Shown piece after piece: positions 54,010 to 63,535 of a stretch of 64,000 bases of DNA (positions are counted from its first letter, which is position 1; the number at the start of each line of letters is the position of its first letter). A program made the position numbers and the translations under genes. The DNA lies in the NCBI GenBank assembly GCA_039519185.1, contig CM076850.1, forward strand, positions 161,740,462-161,804,461, written 5' to 3'. The DNA is from Astragalus membranaceus. Lineage: Eukaryota > Streptophyta > Magnoliopsida > Fabales > Fabaceae. The notes beneath the pieces are model-generated. The model was not told where the DNA came from, made no database searches, and saw only the letters and a program-made list of their open reading frames with translations.

Positions 54010-54737
54010 ACTGTCAATAGCTAAAAGGAAAACTTTAGTCTGTAATTGATTGGTTTCTTGTTGGTTTTAGTTTTGTTTATGTCAAGTGGAATTTGGTCAC
54101 TTGTGTGAGGACAAAATCCTTGCCCACGTCTCACGTTTGAAACATTTTTACTTTCAACGCATAACAATTGTATTCTTATGAATGTACCTTGATATATAGT
54201 TGATCAATAAAATAAAGGACTCTCGATTGACTGCTGCCTTCCGAAGGAAACTGAATGGAACTGAGAGCAAAATGAATAGACAAGTATAAAAAAAGTGAGT
54301 GGTTTAAGAGTTGCAAAAAATTTGCACCATGTGAACAAAATATGTATGAATTGCTTGGTCGAAGTTGATTCTCTATCTCTGGTACATACGGTGAAGAACG
54401 GAAAGACTTTCACATCCTTTGTTCGACCTCTTCTTCTTGCTGAATTATTGTTTTCAACTTTCGTAGCAGAAACATTCTATTAGTGGCCAAGTTATTCTCT
54501 GTAATTTCTTTATATATAAGAAAACGTTATATTGTTTTTGTATAATATGAAAATTAATTTTAAAAAAATGTCAACAACAATTTCATGATGATATTTGCTT
54601 TAATCTTCTCTTGGGCAACCAACAGATAACAACTTGACATACTCGAATCAAATACTAATCAAAAACATAAAAATAGAAGGGTATCATAATCCCATTTGAC
54701 ACGATAGCATTTGCATATTATTAGGGATCGCAATCCC

Positions 54738-54916
54738 ATATAGTTTAATTGATCAGTTTGTCTCTTCCTCTTAATTTTTTTACTTATACAATTTTATCTT
54801 AGGAATGATTGTGCAATTTGGGTAATTAACTGGATGATGCAAAAGGGAGCCAATAGATATAGGATTGAGGTATGTTACAATCCATTTCTCTGTTTTAAAA
54901 TTCATCACATTATAGG
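54738..54916 (+). repeat. Duplicated Ulp1-like exon region, copy 2
   Basis: Partner of 53183-53365. Just before it, near 54668-54690, AATAGAAGGGTATCATA matches a piece of the terminal inverted repeat, a sign of rearrangement at this junction. Confidence 0.85.
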
Positions 54917-55087
54917 AATGTCTTGTAAATAATTTTTCCACAATTATGCTAACAGGTGGATGAAGGGTCGAGACTCAAAATTGCACTACAATTGACATTG
55001 CATCCTTGCAACGAAGAGAGAGATTTGATCTTGTCAAAGTCTTTGAAATACAAAGAAGATTTCATGAAGGGAGACGAAGCAAAATAG
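54803..55087 (+). pseudogene. Possible Ulp1-like (C48) protease C-terminal exons
   Basis: Two exons (54803-54869 and 54956-55087) join in frame to read NDCAIWVINWMMQKGANRYR, then DEGSRLKIALQLTLHPCNEE and KYKEDFMKGDEAK, stop. The NDC-x-IWV-x-WM pattern followed by an 'RLKIAL' helix resembles the catalytic-Cys region and tail of Ulp1-like proteases carried by some plant MULEs. The catalytic His and Asp exons are not visible. It may be an original part of this element or another captured fragment. The family call is tentative. Confidence 0.4.
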
Positions 55088-56087
55088 AAGATTTTGAATT
55101 GTTTGGAGATCCTTATAAATTGGTTGTTTTGTAGTTGTTAGTTTTTCATGGATTTTTAATTTTAGTTTTAGATTTTCTTTTTTTGACTCAATTATATTAT
55201 TTTACAGACTTGCATTTTGCAGCAAGTATTAACATGTTTTGTTCAAGTCAATGACAATGAGTTATCGTCATTTTGCAGTAAGCATTAACTCGGTTTGTAC
55301 ATTTTATGTACATTTTATGTATGTTTTTCAAAGTTTACATATTGACAATTACTAATTTTGGAATAAAGGAATAAATAAATGTGGTATAAAAAATATATAA
55401 ATAAATAAGAAAGCAAATTATTAAGCAACTGTTTAAAAAAGAGTCACATGCTGCTGCTAATGCTTTAGCAAACCGTTTTCCTAACAACACGGTTCTGCAA
55501 ATATCCTTTTGTGTTTTTATTAGCTAATTTCAGGATGGTAAATATGCTTACTTCGCCCTTTGGAAAAGTCCAAAGTCTGGTTTTTTAAGACCTTTTTTTT
55601 GCTTGCTTTCTACTCAAAGCCCACTTACCCTCTCTTTGTATTCTCGAAATACTAACACTTCCTGGTTGTGGCGTGAGGAAGAGGGATTGGTTGCATTGAA
55701 TACAAGTTAATTGTCAATTAGATATTATGCAAGCGAAGAATGATTAGCATACAAGGTATCCCGTACAGACAGTGCACTCGCAAAATAATGCTGGGCTGAG
55801 GATGGTTGGAAAGAAAAATAGAGGAGAGAAAATTATAATATATAAAAAATGAATAATTGTAATATAACTCTTTATAAAGTGCATCCAATTTTGTGTCTTT
55901 ATGGAGATGGTTCTTCCTGTATGGTTTTCCAACTCATCTTATTAAATACAGTACAAATACACTATTTTTTCCCCTTAATTCCTAGTTTCTGTTCTGCAGC
56001 ATCAATTGCAGTCTGGCAGAGATAGTTCCTGAGAATATTTAGGATTTACCAAATCCATCGAGATCTTCCTCTGTTCGTCAGAAATGC
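55088..56087. other. Pack-MULE interior without recognised gene
   Basis: This follows the stop of the Ulp1-like exons and precedes the transporter fragment. It is AT-rich, with a GTACATTTTATGTA repeat near 55296. No protein family was recognised. The stretch next to 56088 may be another captured piece, since the transporter exon is fused to foreign sequence there. Confidence 0.5.
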
Positions 56088-56895
56088 CACTGATATGGCA
56101 ATTCGTCCAGCAGTACCAAAAGCAGCTTGGCCAATGTCAGGATATGTCTCAAGCCCAGGTTCACTATCCAAACAGGATCTCAAGAGCAATCCAGTATAAA
56201 AGGAAATAATTCCAAAAATGAACAAGATTGAAAGCCCTATCAATCCACCTTCTTTAGCAGCATAAGGTGTAGAAAGTATTCCTACTCCACAAAGAACATT
56301 TATCCCTGCAAAATCCAACATAAGAAAAAACCATACACGGTAGACGATTTTGAGTGCATGGTTTACGGTTTTATATATGCATATGAAGCACCGAAACAGA
56401 CACCAGACACAACATAGACACAGACACGCAGACACCGATTTTAATCTGAAAAATAAAAATAATTGAAGTGTCGGTGTTGGTGTTGGTGTCGGTGTCTGAC
56501 ACGATAAATGTCGGACACCAGACACATCTTCAACTGGAAGTGTCCATAGGTGCCCTAGATTAGAGTATAGCAAAACAAGGTTCAATTACTTACCATTAAG
56601 CAAAGCCTGTCCAAAAGAGCAGTGCTGATAAGGAACTTCATGGGAAACCTTGGAATCCTTTTTAAGTAAAGAAGATCTCCTAGAAAGTGGTGGAAGTAAG
56701 GCATGAGAGCTGCGCCTTTGTTGCTCCTCTTCTGTTGGTTGTATCAGAGGTTTTGTCACTGAAGGAAGTGTTTCAGGTGTGTACCTCCTTGTTAGAGATG
56801 TAGAAAGAAATGAACTGCTTAATCTTGTAAATGAGGAAGTTCCTAGAAATCCAATATTTGGTGATGGCACACTACTGTATAGATCAATAGACTGC
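56088..56895 (-). pseudogene. AVT1-type vacuolar amino acid transporter fragment (captured)
   Basis: Two minus-strand exons (56594-56895 and 56305 down to about 56088) join in phase. The first gives the hydrophilic N-terminal region (VPSPNIGFLGTSSFTRLSSS, RRSSLLKKDSKVSHEVPYQH, CSFGQALLNG). The second gives the first transmembrane helices of an amino acid/auxin permease: INVLCGVGILSTPYAAKEGG, LIGLSILFIFGIISFYTGLL and YPDIGQAAFGTAGRIAIS. Similarity stops abruptly after AISV and the frame ends in unrelated residues. The remaining helices are missing, so it cannot be a working transporter. The intron contains the GTGTC-rich repeat at 56383-56545. Confidence 0.85.
56383..56545 (+). repeat. Dispersed GTGTC-rich repeat (copy in captured intron)
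   Basis: Related to 2906-3057 in inverted orientation. It sits in the intron of the captured transporter fragment, so it was either captured with the gene or inserted later. Confidence 0.6.
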
Positions 56896-57496
56896 CTGCA
56901 AAATTCAATAACAAAAACATAACATAAGTGTTAGACACCGATCAGGAGTTTAACATAACATGAGTGTTAACATAAGTGTTATCACCTGATCGCAGACCGT
57001 TTTTTAACATAAGTGTTACTAGCTAACACGAGATTCTACCATTTTTTACTATAGGAGCTATTCTTGCTTTCTCTCTAATGACCCTTGAAGAAAAAAAATA
57101 AAGTTTCATATAATGTAGCTGTCAATTGGTGATACTTTTGCAATATCTGAACATTATAACAAAATGGTTTCCTGATACACAAGTGCACCCACAGACCAAA
57201 AGAATGTTAGATAGTTTTCTCAGTTAATAAATGTGCTCTATCATAATAAGAAGATATATCAATCTAAGTTAAGATTTATAGATCTAAATAAACAGTCTGA
57301 AGAAACTCCAAGGAAAATGCCTAATTGGAAAATATATAATTATACTGGTGCTATATTATTCATAATAATAAGTTAAGAAAAGTCAACAAACTTTCTCTAC
57401 TTGAAATCATTCAGAATAAACTCTTTCAATGAAATTAAACCTAGAAAAAATGTCAAGATGTAGCATATGATATTTTCAGAAAGAAGAAATTCAAAC
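56896..57496. other. Pack-MULE interior, intron-like AT-rich DNA
   Basis: Probably intron sequence of the captured transporter gene and the junction to the amylase piece. A short repeated phrase TAACATAAGTGTTA occurs near 56930-57020. No coding segment was recognised. Confidence 0.45.
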
Positions 57497-58222
57497 CTGA
57501 GTGGAACCAGTGTCATGATTCTCTATGAAGGTAACAACACGAGATGGCCACCAACCAACAACGCCGAGAGGTTTTCCCTCCTTATCTGACAATCGCCAAT
57601 ATTTACATCTTTCTAATGCCTATAGTTAGTAAGAATTAAACATTTCAATACTAAAGACAAGAATAGACCGCCTGGGAATCCCTGCAACCTGTAAATTTGA
57701 ACAAATACTGTGAAAATAAGGTATTAGAGGTAGTGCTTACAGAGTGAAGAATCCATTTGTTGTAACATCAGATGCACTAGCCGTACCATACGTGGCACTG
57801 ATCCAGTCAATTATCCTCTGCCTATGAGCATCTTGATTATAATCCATTTCACCATATGAATAACTGAGAGAATCCCAGTACTCTCCCACAGCAAAGTAAG
57901 GTTTACTTGCATCCAGGTAATCCTTCACATAACCACCCCAAAATCCTCTCACAAAGTCAAGCCTCCATCCATCATACCCCACCTCTTTCCTGAAGGTTAC
58001 ACAATTACAAATATATATATAATTTCTCTATCAGACAGATATATTATTTTTTTTTTAAGAAAAGCAATCCTCTTAAAAACAATCAAAGAAACTAAGTATG
58101 AAAAAAATATCAACCTCAACCAGCGTAACCAATCTTTGAGATCCTTTCTGACAAATTCTTGTGAATGATTAATGTTTGGAGCAGCATGAAAATTATCTCC
58201 ACTACTCTTGTTGCCTCTACCC
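57497..58222 (-). pseudogene. Alpha-amylase (plastidial AMY3-like) internal exons (captured)
   Basis: Three minus-strand exons are readable. From about 58222: GRGNKSSGDNFHAAPNINHS and KDLKDWLRWLR. From 57989: KEVGYDGWRLDFVRGFWGGY, VKDYLDASKPYFAVGEYWDS and YGEMDYNQDAHRQRIIDWIS. From about 57620 to 57497: CKYWRLSDKEGKPLGVVGWW and VTFIENHDTGSTQ. These cover the catalytic strand segments of the GH13 barrel and keep the nucleophile Asp (GWRLDF), the acid/base Glu (GEYWD) and the transition-state Asp (ENHD). Both ends of the gene are missing. Introns are retained, so the piece was captured from genomic DNA. It is not a complete enzyme. Confidence 0.88.
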
Positions 58223-58611
58223 TTTATGTTAGGAAAGATATCCATTATGTTTAACAGTATCATAGTATTAAAATAATCAATGCAACATAGTAGAAAGACA
58301 TTAATCTAGAACCCTAAAAGGAAACTATCTATGGTATAGTTAGTAGAAAAGCTTCAATCAATCAGAATTCGGATTTCCCAAATCTGAAAACGAAATCAAA
58401 ATTTAGCAACGAAAACGAAATACCAATTTGTAGAACGAAACTAAATTGGCGTGGCGGCAAAGAAGAAGAGAAAGAAGATGAGATATGTTTGTGTGAAAGA
58501 GAGAAAAGATGGAGAGAAAGAAGAAGAGAGAGGTTTACGAGTTACAAAACTCTTTGGTTTTACCGGTTACCAGTTACAAAACTTGATTTTGAAACAAATT
58601 GGGTTTTGGTG

Positions 58612-58781
58612 TGATTATGAAATTTTAGTGAGGCTCTAAAATAATTACTCTAAAGATTTAGGTATATTTTAAAAAATACATTTAAAAGTGATATGGAATA
58701 CAACTGACACATGGACCAATTAAAATAGGACAACTAAGGTATGATATCCTTTTATTTTAATATGGGTATGGGATTATTTCC
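58612..58781 (-). repeat. Internal third copy of the Pack-MULE terminal repeat
   Basis: In right-end orientation it reads inwards as GGAAATAATCCCATACCC, then matches the left repeat closely, including CAACTGACACATGGACCAAT. The match to the left repeat extends further inward, past 58560, than that of the outer right repeat. The next bases (ATCCCTTCA) do not match the left flank, so this is not the current end. Confidence 0.85.
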
Positions 58782-58956
58782 ATCCCTTCATCACCATCCT
58801 TTGGACAACTACTAATCCATTTAGGAATAAATTGTTAATTGTTAAATTTCCATACAATTTTTGTCATGAAACAGCCATGCCAAGTGGTTTTATTTATAAC
58901 ACGTTTCCTCACACAAAAATTAAAAATGAGCAAAGACTGAGAATTTAAAAAATAAC

Positions 58957-59775
58957 CTGAAGTTGATGTCGCCTCTGATTTAGCAACTTTGCAGCTCCAA
59001 GAAGCATTGTGACATGAGCATCGTGTCCACAAGCATGCATTCTGCCATCAATTTTGCTCTTATGTTCCCACTCAACAAGCTCCTAAGCAAGAAAAGCATC
59101 ACCAACAAACATCAGGTCAAAGATATTTTCCTAAATTAAAAAGCAGTTGGAGAAGCTAATAAGTACTATGTTTGGTTGTTTAATACCTATTTCTACTGCT
59201 ACCCTTTTTAATTTCACTCCCTTTTGTGTTTGACTGAAAATTCAAAGTTTTATTTTTGTTTGCTCACTCTGATAGTGATACTGGTATTGGAAGAAAGCTG
59301 TAAGATATATTGCAAATTTTCAGACAAGTTATATCAATTGTGGAGATTATTTCTTGCCTTTTTATATTAGCTTTCCCTTTCCCGGTGATACCCTCTTATT
59401 TAAGTATTCATATCTAAATTAAGGAGCAGTTAGATAAGGTTGTTACCTGCAAGGGGAGTGCATCTATATCAGCACGAAGAGCGATGATAGGAGGAGAACC
59501 AGAGCCAAGTTGAGCAACAACACCAGTTTTAGCAACTGGGTATGTATAAGATATACCAAGAATATCAAGTTCTCTACGGATAAGAGCACTTGTGTTGTGC
59601 TCTTGGAAAGCTAGTTCAGGATGCTCGTGAATCTCCCTTCTTACTGAAACTAACCAATCATTTCCTTCTTGGCTGCACTTAGAATCTCTTTGGCATACAC
59701 ATGATGATAATCCTCCTCACAATAACTCACAAAGGCACATGATAGAAACACAACAAGCACGTGAATGGCTGCCAT
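58957..59775 (-). pseudogene. ILR1-like IAA-amino acid hydrolase fragment (5' exons, captured)
   Basis: The first exon (59447-59775) starts with an ATG and a signal peptide, MAAIHVLVVFLSCAFVSYC. It continues YAKEILSAAKKE and then, after a one-base deletion near 59660, DWLVSVRREIHEHPELAFQE, SYTYPVAKTGVVAQLGSG and IIALRADIDALPLQ. The second exon (58957-59082) gives ELVEWEHKSKIDGRMHACGH and DAHVTMLLGAAKLLNQRR. HACGHDAH and REIHEHPELAF are hallmarks of plant M20-family auxin-conjugate amidohydrolases, which release IAA from amino acid conjugates in the ER. The dimerisation domain, remaining metal ligands and C-terminus are absent. The frameshift plus truncation make it non-functional. Confidence 0.88.
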
Positions 59776-59977
59776 CAAAACAAATGGCCACTCTTGTCTC
59801 TCTCTCAACCCTCCCAATCCTTTCTTTTTAATTTGTCCCTTCTAACTTCCAAACTTCCAGGCCACTCGTTGACCCACGCTCATACATGATACAATAAAGA
59901 GGTCCATCAGCTCACAGCTCAAAGGTGAAATCTGCAAAATTGGGGCACGATCTTCTACCAGAACTTTGAGAACCCAT

Positions 59978-60359
59978 TTATCTTTTCAGAGGTTCTAACT
60001 GGACTTCCATTCTTATAGATGGATGCAACTCTTTATTTGCAGGTGTTGTAGTTGTGCTCAGGAGATTAACTGAATCATCTTCCTCCAAATTACCAAGCAC
60101 CCAATTGCTTCTTCCAGATGTCTGGTCCCTTTTTCGTTGTTTTCCGTGGAACTCTAAATAAAAAACAATCAATACACCAACTAAGATCCAAATTGCCAAA
60201 GCCCAATTGAGTCTGTGGACATTTTCCACATCATATTTATCTCCTAGATGCTTCATCCCACTAAAAAGCGCTGCAATGCCAACAACAATGGCACATCTAC
60301 CAACAATTATGTGAAAATATTCCCAAATAACCCTAAGAACCAGAAGTGAAGGAGGAACC
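59978..60359 (-). pseudogene. Cytochrome b561/DOMON-type protein, last exon (captured)
   Basis: After an acceptor (CTTCTTAG) at 60360 the frame reads VPPSLLVLRVIWEYFHIIVG, RCAIVVGIAALFSGMKHLGD and NWALAIWILVGVLIVFYLEF. A charged cytosolic tail ends SIRMEVQLEPLKR and a stop at 59978. The WEY-H-x-x-VGR and G-MKHLG patterns with two membrane helices match the C-terminal end of plant b561/DOMON proteins (the long At5g54830-like type, from memory). The DOMON and earlier transmembrane parts are absent. It lies next to the right terminal repeat of the Pack-MULE. Confidence 0.75.
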
Positions 60360-60573
60360 CTAAGAAGATGGCTCTGCGAAGCATGAGGGGGAAACCGTCG
60401 CAGTCTTCCGTATCGCTGGTGTGTAACCGAAATGGTGTTGGTTGGCGGTGATCGGAGAAATGCGATCGATGACAGCGGAGAAAGAGGACACGTGAAGTGC
60501 AGGGCGCAAGTCGAAAGAGAGAAACGATGGAGAGAACGGGTTAGAAAAGTTGATTTTGAAATAAATTGAGTAT

Positions 60574-60750
60574 ATTTGTATGAAATTTTAGTTAGGGTCT
60601 AATATAATTACTTTAAAAATTTGGGTATATTTTAAAATATATATTTTAAAAGTGATATGGAATATAGCTGACACATGACCCAATTAAATTAAGACAAATA
60701 AGTTAGGTATCATACCATTCCCTTTTAAAATGGGTATGGGAGCAATCACC
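60574..60750 (-). repeat. Right terminal inverted repeat of the Pack-MULE
   Basis: 177 bp, inverted relative to 48156-48332. It is directly followed by ATTTATTTT at 60751-60759, the second copy of the target duplication. Confidence 0.88.
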
Positions 60751-60759
60751 ATTTATTTT

Positions 60760-61413
60760 TGCGGTCCTTTAATATATGTACATTGAAGAGTTGGCATGTT
60801 AAATTGGCTCAAGGACTTTCCCTGAAGTTTTCAGGAACTTCTTTCTAAAGCCCCCTGTCTCCAAAATTCTCCAACAGATGCTGTTTGCAAATACAGTGTC
60901 GATGCACAGCATATACAAGGTTTTGGCGCTTGGCAAATGGTCTAGTGATGGTGGCTCAGGTACCTCAGATTGTAGAGAGGCTCCGCTAGCTTTGAATGGT
61001 GGTGCTATGTGGTTGTGCCTCCGCCAGAAGTAAGGAGTGACCCTTTGTTTTGTGGTGGGTGTGGCATTGGATATCAAACCTATGGTTGTTTTTCAATAAA
61101 TCGGTGTGGTGCGGGTGGTGGAGATGGGTGATAGTCCAACTGCCCAAGGCAAGTTTGGGTTAATGTTGGAGGTTTGGTTTCTGAAGCTGGTTTTCAGGTG
61201 GCGGTTATGGTTATAATTGACAGTGCAGTTAGGCAACTTGAAACCGGATATAAGTACATGTTTGCATTAGTGGTGGAATTCCCAAAGGGGCTGAAACTCG
61301 CAGCGAAATTTCACACTAGCAGAAATTTCAGTTTGTAGCTTATGAATTTTCGCGGGAACGGCAGCTTAAGACTCGCGTAGAGTCACCCAAACATGCACTA
61401 AGAAGGGTTTACT
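60760..61413. other. Spacer without recognised gene
   Basis: Moderately GC-richer than its surroundings. Short frames on both strands match nothing I know. Confidence 0.5.
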
Positions 61414-61421
61414 AACACACT

Positions 61422-61867
61422 CACTGGCGGACCTAGAACCCTACCTGGGTTAGGGGGTACAAAAAAATTCATTATAAAAAACGTTCATAAGATTGTTTAA
61501 TTTTTTTTCTTCGAATATCTTTACTTAAATTACTAAATTTAACCAATCAAATTACCTAATTCTAAATTTATTTAAGAGTAAATTGTCAAATTAGTATCTA
61601 AATTTACACGCATTTTCCTATTTAGGTCCTAAATTATATTAAAATAAGTAGTCTGTAAAAGTATGTGATATCGGTAAAATTACTTCCTAAAGCTTTATAA
61701 ATAATCCCTTACGAAAATTAATAAGACTGATTTATTAAAAATTGGGTACAAAATTAAAGGTACTTGTGCAAACCGAAAATTTCAGGGTTTCAAAAAAAAT
61801 TATATAGAGGTACCAGTACCCGTTTTTTTATCAGGGGTTCAACTCATACACATAGGGTCCGCCTACG
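61422..61867. mobile_element. hAT-like non-autonomous element (446 bp)
   Basis: The 8-bp direct repeat AACACACT (61414-61421 and 61868-61875) encloses ends CACTGGCGGACC and, read inwards from the right, CGTAGGCGGACC. An 8-bp target duplication with short imperfect termini starting with C fits the hAT superfamily. There is no coding capacity. Confidence 0.7.
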
Positions 61868-61875
61868 AACACACT

Positions 61876-62418
61876 CTTGCCCCAAGTTTTTTGCCTTTTG
61901 CACGGTAGAGTAAGCTTGATCTATTATTCCTTGCGTTGGACCCAAAATCGTATAAAATTGTTTACTTCTAAATTAACTTTATTCATATATCTTGATGAAT
62001 CCATCAAAAGTTGACAATACATATCAGAATATTATGTATATAATATTAATATTAATATTAATTTTGTCATCATTAATTTCAATTTAAAAGAATCACATCG
62101 AATAAAAGATAGTTAGGTAGATTGGCATCCCTAATAAAGTTGTCCTAATTCCTGAATCGTTGGAGGATACTGCAGCAATTTGAGACAAGCGATACTGTTA
62201 TTCGATTTCTAAGATAGTTATGGGTTGAACTCCCTTCCTCACTAACAACCAACATTTGCCATTAAAAAAACAAGAGATTGGAATAACATATAGTAATAAA
62301 ATGGTTTGGAGGAAGGGAGACATTGGGGTTGGAGTGAAAAGGGTCGGTTTTGACCAAATTCGATACCCAAACCAATCACTTCTTTTCAATTTGGGCTGGG
62401 CCTAAAATCCAAACTAAA
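61876..62418. other. Spacer with SINE 3' remnant
   Basis: Around 62219-62275, GGGTTGAACTCCCTTCC (B-box-like) plus AACAACCAACATTTGCCATT and an A-run match the body of the SINE at 39475-39590. The head is degraded. Nothing else was recognised. Confidence 0.45.
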
Positions 62419-62509
62419 CTATCCCAAGGCCTTTTTTTTTTTACCCCCATCAACTCCCATCTACCCCCATCAAATTGCTAAAACCCGAAAATACCCCTGT
62501 CCAACTTAC

Positions 62510-62795
62510 AATTCGCTCGGATTTACCTTCATCTAAGGTAAATCCGCTTTGTTATTTTTAAAGTCGGATTTACCTCAGATGGGGGTAAATCCGATTTCAA
62601 AAATAACAAAGCGGATTTACCTTAGCTGAAGGTAAATCCGCTTTGTTATTTTTGAAATCGGATTTACCTGGTGGGCACATAAATCCGATTTCCCTAAAAA
62701 AAGAGAAAATCGGATTTATCCCACCTAAGGTAAATCCGATTTCCCTAAAAAAAGAAAATCGGATTTATCCCACCTAAGGTAAATCCGATTTTGTT
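62510..62795. repeat. Array of GGTAAATCCG / CGGATTTACC words, left cluster
   Basis: About eleven copies alternate in orientation and build stacked hairpins. For example AAGGTAAATCCGCTTTGTT at 62536 pairs with AACAAAGCGGATTTACCTT at about 62607. A mirrored cluster lies at 63255-63535. Confidence 0.88.
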
Positions 62796-63254
62796 ATTAA
62801 AAAAAATTGTTTTTTATTTAATTTTTTAAAAAAGGTTATAAAATGCTACTAAAAATCCGTTAAACAGCCAAAATTAATCCAAAAATTATAAAAACACCAC
62901 TAAAAATCTAATAAAACCAAAATAAGGTTATGCAAATTTTTTCAGATTTTTTGGAGATTATGAAAAATTAAAAAAATTAATATAAAATAGTAAACGATGG
63001 AATTTGGGATTTTGAGGTCCCCAATCCTGAAAGAAGTCCCTTCTTTAGGAGTATTGATCCTTGATATTTTTCCGATTTAAAGAATGTGGTTTCATTACAA
63101 TTTGAGTAGGTTGCCCGAAAACTGATTTTTTAGCCTAAATTATTCTCCCGACGTACAATATCGTCACGTGTTAACGAACCACACACTAAACGGAACCAAA
63201 AGACGGTCGAAATTTGTATCTAAAATTTTAACTGAGGTATTTATTAATTAGGTT

Positions 63255-63535
63255 AACAAAGCGGATTTACCCCCACATAAGGTAAATCCGCTTTGGTTAT
63301 TTTTAAAAGCGGATTTACCTTATATGGGGGTAGATCCGCTTTTAAAAATAACAAATCGGATTTACCCCCAATTAAGGTAAATCCGATTTGTTATTTTTCA
63401 AAGCGGATCTACCCCATCTTAAATAAATCCGATTTTATTTTTGTTAAATTTTTTAGTGGAAATCGGATTTACCTAAATCCGATTTAAATTTTTTAAATTT
63501 TTTAGTGGAAATCGGATTTACCTATATCCGATTTC
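63255..63535. repeat. Array of GGTAAATCCG / CGGATTTACC words, right cluster
   Basis: About ten copies in alternating orientation, mirror partner of 62510-62795, including AACAAAGCGGATTTACCCCC and GGTAAATCCGCTTTGGTTAT. Confidence 0.88.

Larger units (their letters stand above)
48156..60750. mobile_element. 12.6-kb transposase-bearing Pack-MULE with fragments of several host genes
   Basis: The terminal inverted repeats are 177 bp each (48156-48332 and 60574-60750), starting GGTAAATTCTTCCATACCC and GGTGATTGCTCCCATACCC, with a 9-bp target duplication. Plus-strand contents: a 5' leader, a broken FAR1-type MULE transposase, a HIG1-domain exon and Ulp1-like exons. Minus-strand contents: an AVT1-like transporter fragment, alpha-amylase exons, ILR1-like hydrolase exons and a b561/DOMON last exon. 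Captured pieces keep their introns, so they were copied from DNA rather than mRNA. A third copy of the terminal repeat in right-end orientation lies at 58612-58781. With the transposase broken, the element would now depend on a relative. Confidence 0.85.

Noticed and set aside
58782..58790. Possible element end at the internal terminal repeat with target duplication ATCCCTTCA
   Set aside because: The 9-mer is not found beside the left end (which has ATTTATTTT) or beside any other repeat copy inside the unit. ATTTATTTT does match beside 60750.
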